From Pontibacter indicus (GTDB lineage Bacteria; Bacteroidota; Bacteroidia; Cytophagales; Hymenobacteraceae), in NCBI RefSeq assembly GCF_900156345.1, contig NZ_FTPP01000002.1, positions 1,116,001-1,180,000 of the forward strand: 64,000 bases of DNA, given 5' to 3'. This document shows, in pieces, positions 34,565 through 44,108 of the stretch. The notes under the pieces were generated by a model. The model worked only from the letters and a program-made list of their open reading frames with translations, was not told where the DNA came from and made no database searches. The translations under genes were made by a program, and so were the position numbers. The stretch's first letter is position 1, and every line of letters starts with the position of its first letter.

Positions 34565-35833
34565 TCACCGACACACCACCTGAAAGGTCGTTCTGGTTCG
34601 CTGTTCCATGAGTACTTCCTTATTTTTCGTGATTTCCTGTATGCTGTCGTTGTCGTAGTTCTTGATCGTGAAAAGTTGCAGGCTGGTGTTGTAATGGATG
34701 GTGAACTGATCCTGAAGTGTCTCGAGCAGGAGTTGCAGACGTTCTTCATTATAATCAGTACAAATCGAAAACGAGATGGCCGAGTTCTGCATCAGGTTGA
34801 TCTTGAGTCTCAATTCAGACAAGGCATTGAAGATAGTGCCCAGGTTTTTCTCGCTGATGAAGGTGAAATCTTTGGCGCTGAACGAGACAAGGCACTGATT
34901 GTCTTTGATGATATAGGCCGGGGCCAGTTTCTCGAAACGGCAGTCGCAGATCTTGGTTCCTTCGGCCGTTGGGTCCAGGAAGGACTTCACGTAGAGCGGA
35001 ATTGACTTGTTGGCCAGCGGCTTGATGGTCTTGGGGTGGATGACCGATGCACCGTAGTAGGCCATTTCCACCGTTTCCTGGTAGTCGAGCATGGCGTAGC
35101 GCACAGTGTGGGCAAAGCGCTTGGGGTCGGCATTGAGCAGGCCGGCCACATCTTTCCAGATGTAGAGCCCTTTGGCATTCAGGCAATAAGCGAAAATGGC
35201 GGCACTGAAGTCGGAGCCCTCGCGGCCCAGGGTCGTGGTGAGGCCATTGTTGGTGCCGCCCAAAAAGCCCTGCGTTACGATTAGTTGCTGTGCCAGAATA
35301 TCGGGCAGGTCCCGCTTGATCACGCGCTCGGTCCAGGCCCAATCCACGCGGGCTTCGCGCCAGGTGGTGTCGGTCTGGATATATTTCCGGCTGTCGACCC
35401 AGGTGTTGGCCATACCTTGTTCCTGCAAAAAATAATGCACAATAACAGAAGACAGCAGCTCACCGAAGCTTACGACCTGGTCGTATCCTCTGTCGTAATT
35501 AGTAAGCGATTGGCCTTTAGAGGCTTGCAATACTTGTCGCAATTGGGCGAACAGATGTTCGAGGCGTTCGTATACAGGGTGACCCCGATCCGGGAAAAGC
35601 TCATGAACAATAGCTAAATGATACTGGTGGCTCTGTTGCAGGGCTTCACTGAAATCCTGCCCCGCGGCAGCCAGGCTGTATACCTGTTCCAGAGCATTGG
35701 TCGTTTTGCCCATGGCCGACACCACCAGGAGCAGTTCTTTTTCGCCGCCCTGCGCGGACACGATCTGAGCCAGATTTTGCAATGCACTGGCGTCTTTTAC
35801 CGAGGCGCCGCCAAACTTAAATACTTTCATCAA
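34565..35833 (-). CDS. Aspartate kinase, monofunctional
   Basis: 422 residues. The N-terminal amino-acid kinase domain has KFGGASVKD, then VVSAMGKTTN and a late TLGREGSDFSAAIFAYCL substrate/ATP loop. The C-terminal part (about residues 300-420) corresponds to ACT regulatory domains. First step of the lysine, threonine and methionine pathway. No homoserine dehydrogenase domain is fused. Start codons at 35833 and 35830 (MMKVFKFGG) are both possible. The gene diverges from fbp. Confidence 0.93.
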   Translation of the reverse strand: MMKVFKFGGASVKDASALQNLAQIVSAQGGEKELLLVVSAMGKTTNALEQVYSLAAAGQDFSEALQQSHQYHLAIVHELFPDRGHPVYERLEHLFAQLRQVLQASKGQSLTNYDRGYDQVVSFGELLSSVIVHYFLQEQGMANTWVDSRKYIQTDTTWREARVDWAWTERVIKRDLPDILAQQLIVTQGFLGGTNNGLTTTLGREGSDFSAAIFAYCLNAKGLYIWKDVAGLLNADPKRFAHTVRYAMLDYQETVEMAYYGASVIHPKTIKPLANKSIPLYVKSFLDPTAEGTKICDCRFEKLAPAYIIKDNQCLVSFSAKDFTFISEKNLGTIFNALSELRLKINLMQNSAISFSICTDYNEERLQLLLETLQDQFTIHYNTSLQLFTIKNYDNDSIQEITKNKEVLMEQRTRTTFQVVCR

Positions 35834-35888
35834 TTGAGACTAATACTGCGTAAATGTAAGTATCCTTCGGTTATGTTTCAAAATATCA

Positions 35889-35896
35889 TATTTTTG
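35889..35896 (+). promoter_or_regulatory. -7 promoter box for fbp
   Basis: TATTTTTG, a perfect TAnnTTTG match 27 bases before the ATG at 35923. Confidence 0.55.
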
Positions 35897-35922
35897 TAGC
35901 TATATATTTAAATTTCACCATA

Positions 35923-36948
35923 ATGAATGACAAACTAGCGCTTCCTGTCGGTACCACACTCGACAGGTTTATTATGAGAAAGCAGGAGGACTTCCCTTTT
36001 GCGACCGGAGAACTATCGCAGTTGCTGCGCGACATCGCCCTGGCAGCCAAGATCGTAAACCGCGAAATCAACCGTGCCGGCCTGATCGATGTGACCGGGG
36101 CCTACGGTCAGCAGAACGTGCAGGGAGAGGAGCAGCAGAAACTTGACGTGATCGCCAACATCCGCTTCATACGCGCCCTTCGTAACGGAGGCGAGGTGTG
36201 TGCCATCATCTCAGAGGAAGAAGACGAAATCATTCAGACAGGCAACCTCAAAGGCAAGTATATTGTGGCCATCGACCCGCTGGATGGTTCTTCCAACATC
36301 GATGTGAACGTATCGATTGGCACCATCTTCTCGATCTACCGCCGTGTGTCTGAGGTGGGTACAGAGGGCACTATGGAAGACTGTATGCAAAACGGTACGC
36401 ACCAGATCGCGGCCGGCTACGTGGTGTACGGTTCGTCGACGATGCTGGTATACACCACAGGCCATGGCGTAAACGGCTTTACGTATGAACCTTCGCTGGG
36501 CGAGTTTTTCCTTTCGCACCCGAACATGCGCACACCCGAAACAGGCACGATCTACTCCTGCAACGAAGGCGGGTACAACAGCTTCCCGGAGGGCATCAAA
36601 AATTACCTGAGCTATTGCAAAGAGAACGGTTACTCAGGCCGTTACATCGGCTCCTTAGTGTCTGACTTCCACCGCAACCTGATCAAGGGTGGGGTATACA
36701 TTTACCCGGCCACCGCGAAAGCGCCGAACGGCAAACTACGCCTGCTGTACGAGTGCAACGCGCTGGCTTTCATCGCAGAACAGGCAGGAGGTAAGGCATC
36801 CAATGGCAAAGGCCGTATCATGGAAATGGAACCAACTGAACTACACCAGCGCTCCCCGCTGATCATCGGTTCTTCGGAGATGGTAAATAAAGTAGAAGAG
36901 TTTGTGAAGGCTGAGATGCAGCAAAAAGAGGCGGTTGCCGCACACTAA
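35923..36948 (+). CDS. fbp: Class 1 fructose-1,6-bisphosphatase
   Basis: 341 residues, the family length. Metal and substrate motifs are visible: ISEEEDEII, then [20 protein letters not shown] (metal-binding DPLDGSSN), [13 protein letters not shown] and [20 protein letters not shown]. Gluconeogenic hydrolysis of fructose 1,6-bisphosphate in the cytoplasm. Its stop overlaps by four bases, tail to tail, the stop of the small gene on the other strand. Confidence 0.96.
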   Translation: MNDKLALPVGTTLDRFIMRKQEDFPFATGELSQLLRDIALAAKIVNREINRAGLIDVTGAYGQQNVQGEEQQKLDVIANIRFIRALRNGGEVCAIISEEEDEIIQTGNLKGKYIVAIDPLDGSSNIDVNVSIGTIFSIYRRVSEVGTEGTMEDCMQNGTHQIAAGYVVYGSSTMLVYTTGHGVNGFTYEPSLGEFFLSHPNMRTPETGTIYSCNEGGYNSFPEGIKNYLSYCKENGYSGRYIGSLVSDFHRNLIKGGVYIYPATAKAPNGKLRLLYECNALAFIAEQAGGKASNGKGRIMEMEPTELHQRSPLIIGSSEMVNKVEEFVKAEMQQKEAVAAH

Positions 36949-37253
36949 TTCTGGCTATACCGGAAGCGGATCTGCGCTTTGAGCAGCTCACGCTCCACCA
37001 CTAAACGGGCTATGTTGTCGGCCACCTCTTCTTCGGAGGCCGCAAGCATAGCCTGTTTTACTTTGCGTTCCTCCACATCAATGCGGTACAGGATGTTGAG
37101 CAGCTGTCCCAGGTTGTGGCGCAGCAGGTATAGCACCATGCGGGCGACTTGGCGTAACAAGTCGTTTTCCTGAGAGGGCAACTGGTGCTCTGATTCAAAC
37201 ACCCGCTGCAGTTGGCGCGCAACGCTCTCAATAAGCGCAGGAGAGTAAGTCAT
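36945..37253 (-). CDS. Small hypothetical helical protein
   Basis: 102 residues from the ATG at 37251-37253 ([19 protein letters not shown]). The open frame goes on to 37436, but that part is antisense to a lysine-rich gene end and spans a terminator, so it is rejected. The protein is wholly helical and charged, with a repeated pattern of leucines ([19 protein letters not shown]) and no membrane helix. No family recognised. Convergent with and overlapping the fbp stop by four bases. Confidence 0.65.
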   Translation of the reverse strand: MTYSPALIESVARQLQRVFESEHQLPSQENDLLRQVARMVLYLLRHNLGQLLNILYRIDVEERKVKQAMLAASEEEVADNIARLVVERELLKAQIRFRYSQN

Positions 37254-37282
37254 GGCGGTAAGCGTAAGGTATAGCGATAAAA

Positions 37283-37309
37283 AAAGCCCTCCTGTCCGGA
37301 GGGCTTTCT
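37283..37309 (-). terminator. Terminator of the DUF5606 gene
   Basis: AAAGCCCTCC pairs with GGAGGGCTTT around a five-base loop. On the minus strand it is followed by a T run. Confidence 0.8.
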
Positions 37310-37323
37310 GTTGGGGCAAATTC

Positions 37324-37818
37324 TTATTTTTTAGCCTTCTTTGCCTTTGATTCAGTCTTTTCCTCTTTGCTGTCGGCTGCTTTCTCTTCAGAGGCTGCTT
37401 CTTTGTCTGTAGCTTCTTCTGCTGCCGTAAAGCCAACGTGTTTGTTCACGATAGTATACCAGCTAGCCAGTTTTCGCATGTCAGACACGTATACGCGGTC
37501 CTCGTCGTAGTCAGGCAGCACGTCCGCCATAAAGCTTTTCAGCTCGTCGTCAGATGGCTTCTCGCCGAAAGGCAGCTCACCGTTGTATTTCTGGTGGATA
37601 CGGTCCATCACGTCGGCCAGCGGCACAGTTGCCTCCTCGTCGGTGGTGTAGATCGAAATCTCGTCCAGCAGCGACATGCGGTGGCGCGCCTGGGCTACCA
37701 TGCGGGTAGGCTTGTCAGAAAGGCTCTCTACAATTACGCCATTGCGTGTGGGCTTCACGATGCGGTAAAGTCCGCTCATGCCGGCAATGGCTGAAACTTG
37801 TCTTAAATCAATAGGCAT
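37324..37818 (-). CDS. DUF5606-family protein with lysine/glutamate-rich tail
   Basis: 164 residues. The N-terminal third (DLRQVSAIAGMSGLYRIVKP, TRNGVIVESLSDKPT) is the DUF5606 pattern of Bacteroidota; function unknown. The middle is acidic. The last 35 residues are almost only K, E, A, S and D, an unstructured charged tail as in some nucleic-acid- or ribosome-associated proteins. No signal peptide. TonB-like and EngB genes follow upstream on the same strand, so a loose cluster is possible. Confidence 0.8.
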   Translation of the reverse strand: MPIDLRQVSAIAGMSGLYRIVKPTRNGVIVESLSDKPTRMVAQARHRMSLLDEISIYTTDEEATVPLADVMDRIHQKYNGELPFGEKPSDDELKSFMADVLPDYDEDRVYVSDMRKLASWYTIVNKHVGFTAAEEATDKEAASEEKAADSKEEKTESKAKKAKK

Positions 37819-37840
37819 AATCAGGTATAAAAACTGTTGG

Positions 37841-38239
37841 TTATAGTTTAAACATTATGGGCACGCTGGCCACCATGCCGAAGCCAGGCCCGGGTGCTTT
37901 GAATTTCAGTAATTTGGCAATGCGCAGGGCCTCCTCTCCGGTGCCAGCGCCTGCATTTTTCAGCACTTTGAAGCCTGAGGTGGAGCCATCCTCGTTTAGC
38001 GTGAAACTGACAATGCACTCGCCCTGCACACGGTTTTTGCGGGCCAGCGCCGGGTATTTTATCTGCTTGTCAATAAACTGGTACATGGCCTCCTGACCAC
38101 CTTTGTAGTATTCCGCCACCGCGATAGACTTCGACGGCATCCATACCTCTTTCTCCGTGGCCGTATCGGCTGACTGGGCAGCGGCTGCAAAGCTCACAAA
38201 GGCAAATAAAAGAAACAAAATTGAGATTTTACTTTTCAT
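37841..38239 (-). CDS. Secreted TonB C-terminal domain protein
   Basis: 132 residues from the ATG at 38237-38239 (MKSKISILFLLFAFVSFAAAAQ, a signal peptide). The open frame extends 11 codons further without support. The mature part is a TonB C-terminal fold: KYPALARKNRVQGECIVSFTLNEDG, then LKNAGAGTGEEALRIAKLLKF. It lacks the N-terminal membrane anchor and proline linker of a true TonB, so it is probably a free periplasmic relative. Lies 22 bases from the DUF5606 gene. Confidence 0.88.
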   Translation of the reverse strand: MKSKISILFLLFAFVSFAAAAQSADTATEKEVWMPSKSIAVAEYYKGGQEAMYQFIDKQIKYPALARKNRVQGECIVSFTLNEDGSTSGFKVLKNAGAGTGEEALRIAKLLKFKAPGPGFGMVASVPIMFKL

Positions 38240-38313
38240 AAGGGTAAACAATTTAAGTTTAAGTTGGTGCACACCAGGTATACCTTCTTCCTAAACCGCA
38301 AACCCCGTGCCTG

Positions 38314-38916
38314 TTAGAGCTGTACCTGCGCGTTCACCTCGTCTATAAAATTGAGGATCTCGTCGCGCCCGGCCTTGTCTACAGATGAGGTCTTGAACAT
38401 GCGGGGAAGTTCGTCCCAGGTTTCCTGCATCTTACGGGTATAGGCGGCTATGGTTGAGTCGGTCTTGGTGGCCGACTGCTTGTCGGTTTTGGTGAACACG
38501 ATCACAAAAGGAACGCCCAGATTGCCCAGATAGTGTATGAAGTCGAGGTCGACCTTCATGGGCTCGTGCCGCGAGTCGATGAGCACAAACACGCAGGTCA
38601 GGTTCTCGCGCTTCTGCATGTAGTAGTTGATCATCTTGCGCCACTGCTCCCGCGACTCCCGGCTTACTTTGGCGTAACCGTAGCCCGGCAAGTCGACCAG
38701 GTACCATTTGTCGTTGATCAGGAAATGGTTGATGAGCTGCGTCTTACCCGGGGACTGGGAGGTTTTCGCGAGTCCTTTCTGCTCGGTGAGCATGTTGATC
38801 AGGGACGACTTGCCCACGTTGGAGCGCCCGATGAAGGCGTACTCCGGTTTATTGGGTTCCGGGCACAAGTCCACCCGTGTATTGCTTATTAAGAATTTTG
38901 CTTCTTTTATGACCAT
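38314..38916 (-). CDS. engB: Ribosome biogenesis GTP-binding protein EngB/YsxC
   Basis: 200 residues. Small GTPase of the EngB group: G1 [12 protein letters not shown] near residue 31, G3 [19 protein letters not shown]4 TKTDKQ and the G5-like [11 protein letters not shown]. Required for 50S assembly in other bacteria. The start at 38916 ([13 protein letters not shown]) fits the family. A 500-base spacer separates it from the divergent OmpA-type gene. Confidence 0.95.
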   Translation of the reverse strand: MVIKEAKFLISNTRVDLCPEPNKPEYAFIGRSNVGKSSLINMLTEQKGLAKTSQSPGKTQLINHFLINDKWYLVDLPGYGYAKVSRESREQWRKMINYYMQKRENLTCVFVLIDSRHEPMKVDLDFIHYLGNLGVPFVIVFTKTDKQSATKTDSTIAAYTRKMQETWDELPRMFKTSSVDKAGRDEILNFIDEVNAQVQL

Positions 38917-39418
38917 GCTGTTGCTAGCTTAAGCCACCAAGCCGGTTGTGAGCCTGGCGATGTGGCAATTTTAATGTATAGTGCGCGTCCGCCTTAGACG
39001 AGAGGCGCTTGGCTGATTTGTCAAAATTACTATTATTTTAGTTAACATGTTTTGACCAGGCACAGGTATGGCTATTCAGGTATAGAGCATCAGTAGGGCA
39101 GGGGCAGAGAATCATTCGCTAAATATTCAGGAAACCTATATAGTTTATATTTATATTTTAATATATTTGCTTTCTGATCTTCAGTCTAGTTGCTTCGTTA
39201 GTATATAAAAATAGATATTAGTGAATCTATTGTGGCGTAAGTAGCGTAAGGGGGATGTTGTTGGATGTGGGGAAGGAATGGAGTAACACATTAAGATAAG
39301 GGTAAGGGCCGCCGGCATACCCATTCTAAGAGGCATTCAAACTTTTATCTCATTCTTCTAACAGCGATTAACACATATTTCCATACAAACAATAAGTATA
39401 AAAAAACCCCTTTACAGC
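38917..39418. other. AT-rich intergenic spacer
   Basis: 502 bases between divergent engB and the OmpA/PD40 gene. A perfect -7 box TATATTTG lies at 39162-39169, which would give a long leader of about 240 bases for the downstream gene. One AGGTATAG copy lies at about 39076. No ORF or RNA gene recognised. Confidence 0.55.
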
Positions 39419-41416
39419 ATGAATAATTTAGCCAAATTATTTTCGGGGCTTTCATTAGCACTGGCCGTTACCTGTGTAAGTCCTTACACAGCCGACGCGC
39501 AAAGCGCTAGGAAGTTGGTCCGCACTGGAAACAAATTTTTCGACCGGGAAAATTACCGTGCAGCCCTGCCCTACTACGAGCAGGCGCTAGCCGCAGACCC
39601 TAACAACGCCGAAGCCCTTTACTTTGCGGGTATCAGCTACATGACTTTCGATAAGGAGAAAGCAGCAGAGTACATTAATAAAGCACAGTCTGTAAAGCCT
39701 AATGTAGACCGTGACATTGAGTACTGGCTGGGCCGTATCAATCACATCAACTACCGCTTCGACGATGCCATCAAGCATTACCAGGCTTACATGCCTAACA
39801 TTCGCAAGCGCGATGACTGGCGCCGCGAAGAGGTAGCCATGCTGATCCAGCAGAGCCGCAACGCGCAGAAGGAAGTAGCTAACCCGAAAGACATCTTTGT
39901 GAAGAACCTGGGTGGCGTGGTGAACACCGAGTACTCGGAGCACAGCCCCGTGATCTCTTCGGACGATAACTACCTGCTATTCACGTCGCGCAGCGCCGGT
40001 AACAACCAGAATAGCTCCAAAGCCTCTGACGGAGAGTATTTCGAGGACATCTACGAAACACGCCGTATCCAGGGAGACGAGTGGGAGCAGCCGCGTTCTA
40101 TCGCCGGTAACCTGAAGAGCTCAGGCCACGACGCCTCTATCCAGCTGTTCGACAACGACACCAAAATGCTGCTGTACCGTTCTGTGAACAACGGCGACAT
40201 CATGTACGCCGAGCGTCAGGCAGACGGTTCGTGGGGCGATGCCAAAAGCATTGGTTCTAACATCAACACCGCTGACTTCGAGTCTGATGCCTTTATCACG
40301 CCGGACAACCAGCGCCTTTACTTCTCAACCAGCCATTACTCCGAAGACGGTGACCTGGATATTTACGTATCGCAGCGCCAGCGCAACGGTGAGTGGGGCA
40401 AGCCACGCAGCGTAGGTGCCGCCATCAACACCAAGTTCGACGACGACAGCCCATACATGGCTGCTGACGGTTCACTATACTTTGCATCACGTGGTCACAA
40501 CACCATGGGTGGTTATGACATCTTCGTGGCTAAGTACGACTCAGTGGCCAAGCGTTTCGCCCGTCCTGAGAACTTGGGCTACCCGGTGAACACGCCAGAC
40601 GATGACACTTACTACCGCCTGAGCCCTGACGGAAGCTACGCTTACCTGTCTTCTTACCGCATCGGTGGTTACGGCGAGAAAGACATCTACACCATCAACT
40701 ACATCCGTGCTGCCCGTGTGACAGGTCGCGTATTCGCTACGAACGACAGCCTGGCTATACCTGGTCTGGAGCTAGTGTTCAACGGACAGCAGGCTGACAA
40801 GCGTCCGATCTCTTACCGCGACGTGACCAAGCAGGAAGACGGTATGTACGACCTGCGCATCCTTTCTGGTCGTCCTTATCAGGTGGAGATCACAAAAGAC
40901 GGTCAGGTGCTGACAACGGAGTCTTTCGAAATGCCGATGGTGCTGGACGACACAACGAGCATCGTGCAGAACTTCTACATCGACTTCGGCGACTCTACCC
41001 GCGTTAGCCCAGGTGCTCCTGCCCTGGCTGGCAAAGACGCCATCGCTTCCATGGAGTTCAAGAACATCTACTACGACACTGACAAGTACGAACTGCGTGC
41101 CGAGTCTATTCGTGAGCTGGATGCGGTTGCCGCTTTCCTGAAAGCCAATCCGAACGTGAACATCAGCATCGAAGGCCACACCGACTCACGCGCCAGCGAG
41201 CAGTATAACATGACCCTCGGTGAGAACCGTGCCAACGCTGCCTACGATTACCTGGTGCAGCAAGGCATTTCTGCCCGCAGACTCGTGACTGTGAGCTATG
41301 GCGAGCGCCGTCCGGTTGCTACCAACAACTCTGCTGCCAACATGCAGTTGAACAGAAGAACAGAATTCAGAATCATTCAGCGTCAGGACACGCAGCAGGA
41401 AGTACCTGTAAACTAA
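39419..41416 (+). CDS. OmpA-family protein with TPR and PD40 repeats (PorE-like)
   Basis: 665 residues. Signal peptide (to about 27, ADAQ). TPR repeats at residues 30-130 (GNKFFDRENYRAALPYYEQAL), then PD40/WD40-like blades at 170-440 (YLLFTSRSAG, QRLYFSTSHY, GSLYFASRGH, GSYAYLSSYR). A carboxypeptidase-regulatory-like domain at 440-530 is followed by a C-terminal OmpA peptidoglycan-binding domain (NISIEGHTDSRASEQYN, RRTEFRI). This order is that of PorE, the peptidoglycan anchor associated with type IX secretion, and of other Bacteroidota envelope proteins. The specific PorE assignment is inference. Followed by a terminator. Confidence 0.88.
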   Translation: MNNLAKLFSGLSLALAVTCVSPYTADAQSARKLVRTGNKFFDRENYRAALPYYEQALAADPNNAEALYFAGISYMTFDKEKAAEYINKAQSVKPNVDRDIEYWLGRINHINYRFDDAIKHYQAYMPNIRKRDDWRREEVAMLIQQSRNAQKEVANPKDIFVKNLGGVVNTEYSEHSPVISSDDNYLLFTSRSAGNNQNSSKASDGEYFEDIYETRRIQGDEWEQPRSIAGNLKSSGHDASIQLFDNDTKMLLYRSVNNGDIMYAERQADGSWGDAKSIGSNINTADFESDAFITPDNQRLYFSTSHYSEDGDLDIYVSQRQRNGEWGKPRSVGAAINTKFDDDSPYMAADGSLYFASRGHNTMGGYDIFVAKYDSVAKRFARPENLGYPVNTPDDDTYYRLSPDGSYAYLSSYRIGGYGEKDIYTINYIRAARVTGRVFATNDSLAIPGLELVFNGQQADKRPISYRDVTKQEDGMYDLRILSGRPYQVEITKDGQVLTTESFEMPMVLDDTTSIVQNFYIDFGDSTRVSPGAPALAGKDAIASMEFKNIYYDTDKYELRAESIRELDAVAAFLKANPNVNISIEGHTDSRASEQYNMTLGENRANAAYDYLVQQGISARRLVTVSYGERRPVATNNSAANMQLNRRTEFRIIQRQDTQQEVPVN

Positions 41417-41439
41417 GTTGCCTGATACGATTGGATACA

Positions 41440-41478
41440 CAAAAACAGGCTGGGCATTCGCTCAGCCTGTTTTTTTAT
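41440..41478 (+). terminator. Terminator of the OmpA/PD40 gene
   Basis: AACAGGCTG pairs with CAGCCTGTT, followed by seven T's. Confidence 0.8.
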
Positions 41479-41551
41479 AATAATGGACATATACTGTGCA
41501 AAATAGCGGCAGGAAGAGTATTTTTGTTCTTTTATTACATAAGCATAACCC

Positions 41552-42274
41552 ATGGCGGTAGTACCCTATAAAGACCAGAATAACGACAAGAAATCGCAGG
41601 TTGCCCAGATGTTCGACAACATTGCGGGTAAGTACGATTTCCTGAACCACTTCCTGAGTGCCGGCATCGACATTATCTGGCGTAAGAAGGCGGTGAGCCT
41701 GCTCAAAGCCGAAAAACCGAAGCAAATGCTCGACATTGCCACCGGCACAGCCGATTTTGCGATCGAGGCACTGAGCCTTAATCCGGATAAAATTACGGGT
41801 GTTGACATTTCGGAAGGTATGCTGGCCGTGGGGCGTGAGAAGCTGCAGCGCAAAGGACTGACCCATAAGATCGAGCTGAAGTACGGAGACTCGGAGAACC
41901 TGCCTTTTGAGGACAACAGTTTCGACGCGATTACGGTGGCCTTTGGGGTGCGCAACTTCGAGAACCTGAAGCAGGGCCTGGCGGAGATGCACCGTGTGCT
42001 CAGACCGGGCGGTACAGCCGTGGTACTAGAGTTCTCCAAGCCGCAGGTTTTTCCGATGAAACAGCTGTATCAATTTTATTTTAAGAATATACTACCGATG
42101 GTAGGTAAATTCGTTTCTAAGGACCGTGCTGCCTATACCTACCTGCCCGAGTCGGTGCAGGCCTTCCCGGACGGCAAGGATTTCCTGAACATCTTTGAAG
42201 AAGTTGGCTTTAAACAAACAAAATGGCATTCACTCACATTTGGCATCAGCTCCATCTACACCGGCAAAAAATAA
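41552..42274 (+). CDS. ubiE: Demethylmenaquinone methyltransferase (UbiE/MenG)
   Basis: 240 residues. SAM motif I is [16 protein letters not shown] near residue 60. The family signatures [24 protein letters not shown] near the start and [14 protein letters not shown] are present. In a Bacteroidota this makes menaquinone by methylating demethylmenaquinone at the membrane. Its last 52 bases overlap, in another frame, the start of the PorT-like gene, an arrangement known for ubiE and porT in this phylum. Confidence 0.95.
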   Translation: MAVVPYKDQNNDKKSQVAQMFDNIAGKYDFLNHFLSAGIDIIWRKKAVSLLKAEKPKQMLDIATGTADFAIEALSLNPDKITGVDISEGMLAVGREKLQRKGLTHKIELKYGDSENLPFEDNSFDAITVAFGVRNFENLKQGLAEMHRVLRPGGTAVVLEFSKPQVFPMKQLYQFYFKNILPMVGKFVSKDRAAYTYLPESVQAFPDGKDFLNIFEEVGFKQTKWHSLTFGISSIYTGKK

Positions 42275-42981
42275 GTTTTGCGGTACTTTTTCTGATCTGT
42301 CTGGCGGGCACAACGCAGGTACAGGCCCAGACGCAGAAGGTGAAAGGCGAGAATAAGCCCGGCTATGACGAAAAGCGCATACACTATGGCTTCTACCTGG
42401 GTATGTCCTATTCGAAGTACTACATTGAGCACTCACAAGCGTATGCAGACCAGGCGGCCACAGGCACACAGGTGAACACCCTGAACGAGCTGGGTTTTTA
42501 TCCGGGCCTGGTGTTGAACGTGCGCCTGCTTGAATACCTGGATGCACGATTTGTGCCAGGTGTGGGCTTTTATGGCCGCAGCATCGACTTTGAAAGAAGA
42601 GATACACCTGAAGGGGAAGGCGGAAACTTCGACAACACCACTTTTGCCTCACCGGTAATCGAACTGCCTGTGCTGCTCAAGTACAGGGCGAAACGCCGTG
42701 GCAACTTCAGGATGTACATGGTGGGTGGTGTGAAGGCGAGCCGTGTACTGGGCAATACCACGCATACACAGAACCGCGACCTGCTGCGCATCAATCGCAA
42801 CGACCTGTCGATAGACTATGGCGTCGGGCTGGACATCTTCTACCCCTACTTCAAGTTTGCGCCAGAACTGCGCTTCTCGCACGGGCTCATGAACCAGAAA
42901 AGTAACTCCGGAGGTGAGTACAGTCCGTTGATCGACAGAATGACTACCCGTAACGTTTCGTTAATCTTCCATTTCGAGTAA
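42223..42981 (+). CDS. porT: PorT-family outer-membrane protein (type IX secretion/gliding)
   Basis: 252 residues. A signal-type segment lies at residues 17-36 ([20 protein letters not shown]) behind a 16-residue basic n-region that is coded inside the end of ubiE. The mature part is an eight-stranded barrel-type sequence: [64 protein letters not shown] and a terminal Phe-containing strand NVSLIFHFE. PorT is needed for type IX secretion. The only ATG near the signal peptide is at 42223, so the overlap is probably real. Confidence 0.88.
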   Translation: MAFTHIWHQLHLHRQKISFAVLFLICLAGTTQVQAQTQKVKGENKPGYDEKRIHYGFYLGMSYSKYYIEHSQAYADQAATGTQVNTLNELGFYPGLVLNVRLLEYLDARFVPGVGFYGRSIDFERRDTPEGEGGNFDNTTFASPVIELPVLLKYRAKRRGNFRMYMVGGVKASRVLGNTTHTQNRDLLRINRNDLSIDYGVGLDIFYPYFKFAPELRFSHGLMNQKSNSGGEYSPLIDRMTTRNVSLIFHFE

Positions 42982-42982
42982 C

Positions 42983-43735
42983 ATGGCACGCATTGCACTT
43001 GTAACAGGAGCCACTTCAGGTATAGGCCGCGCTACGGCGGTTGCCTTGGCCAAGGCAGGCTACCACATCATTGCAACTGGTCGCAGGACAGAGCGCCTGC
43101 AGGAACTGCAGCAGCAAATCACGGAAGTGCCGGTACACACGCTGACTTTCGACGTGCGTGACCGGGAGGCCGTGCAACAGGCCATCAGCGGCCTGCCCGC
43201 TGGCTGGAAAGGTATAGATGTGCTGGTAAACAACGCTGGCAACGCCCACGGGCTGGCGCCGGTGCAGAGCGGCACGCTGGACGACTGGGATGCCATGCTC
43301 GACATCAATGTGAAGGGCCTGCTCTACGTGACGCATGCCGTGCTGCCGCTTATGCTCCAGCGCAAGCAAGGCCACATCATCAACATTGGTTCCATTGCCG
43401 GGAAAGAGGTATACGCCAATGGCAACGTATACTGCGCCTCCAAGTTTGCAGTGGACGCCCTCTCCAAAGGTATGCGCATTGACCTGGTGCAGGAAGGCAT
43501 TAAGGTGTCGGAAGTGAACCCGGGCCTTGTGGAGACGGAGTTTTCGGAAGTACGCTTTAAAGGCGACAAAGAGCGTGCCGCCGGGGTATACCAGGGCTAC
43601 GAACCACTGCGTGCAGAGGATATCGCTGACTTGATCACGTTTATGGTGACGCGTCCTGCCCATGTCAACATTGCGGAAGTGATGATTCTGCCGGCTGCCC
43701 AAGCATCAGCCACCGTGCTGAACAAACAACTGTAG
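42983..43735 (+). CDS. Short-chain dehydrogenase/reductase (YdfG-like)
   Basis: 250 residues. Classical SDR: cofactor loop TGATSGIGRATAVALA at residue 8, NNAGNAHG near 85, and the catalytic Ser of NIGSIAGKEVY with Tyr-Lys of YCASKFAV near 152-156. EVNPGLVETEFSEVRF matches the YdfG branch (3-hydroxy acid/serine dehydrogenases using NADP). Starts one base after the porT stop, so cotranscription is likely although the functions are unrelated. Confidence 0.93.
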   Translation: MARIALVTGATSGIGRATAVALAKAGYHIIATGRRTERLQELQQQITEVPVHTLTFDVRDREAVQQAISGLPAGWKGIDVLVNNAGNAHGLAPVQSGTLDDWDAMLDINVKGLLYVTHAVLPLMLQRKQGHIINIGSIAGKEVYANGNVYCASKFAVDALSKGMRIDLVQEGIKVSEVNPGLVETEFSEVRFKGDKERAAGVYQGYEPLRAEDIADLITFMVTRPAHVNIAEVMILPAAQASATVLNKQL

Positions 43736-43832
43736 TCTTTCCCTTCTACAACCCGCCCTTGGGGCTGCCCGTACCTACAGGGTGAACGTCCGTAAGAGTT
43801 GCGGACCTGAGTTGATGAAAAACAGAAGAGAT

Positions 43833-44039
43833 ATGGCTAACAATAAGGATAACCAGAACAGACAGAAGCCGAACAGCAACGCGAACTCGCAGCCAATGCC
43901 GGAAGAGTATTCGAACGAGGCAAACCACAAAGGCGCTCAAGACTTAGGGACTGACGGCACAAAAGCTTCAGCCAGCCAGCAACAAGGACAAGGCGCCTGG
44001 AGAGCTAAAGACTCCAAGGACCAAGGCAAAAGCAAATAG
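43833..44039 (+). CDS. Small hydrophilic hypothetical protein
   Basis: 68 residues from the ATG at 43833 (MANNKDNQNRQKP), preceded by AGAAGAGAT as a possible ribosome site. Earlier in-frame ATGs at 43815 and 43782 are possible. Composition is almost entirely N, Q, K, D, S and G, with no hydrophobic core, as in disordered stress-type small proteins. A strong terminator follows, which supports a real transcript. No family recognised. Confidence 0.6.
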   Translation: MANNKDNQNRQKPNSNANSQPMPEEYSNEANHKGAQDLGTDGTKASASQQQGQGAWRAKDSKDQGKSK

Positions 44040-44053
44040 GCTGTAAGCCAGAC

Positions 44054-44100
44054 AAAAAACAAGGGAGCCAGCTTCAACAGCTGGCTCCCTTGTTTTTTGC
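44054..44100. terminator. Bidirectional terminator between convergent genes
   Basis: ACAAGGGAGCCAGCT pairs with AGCTGGCTCCCTTGT, flanked by A and T runs. Confidence 0.88.
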
Positions 44101-44108
44101 TTATGCTC

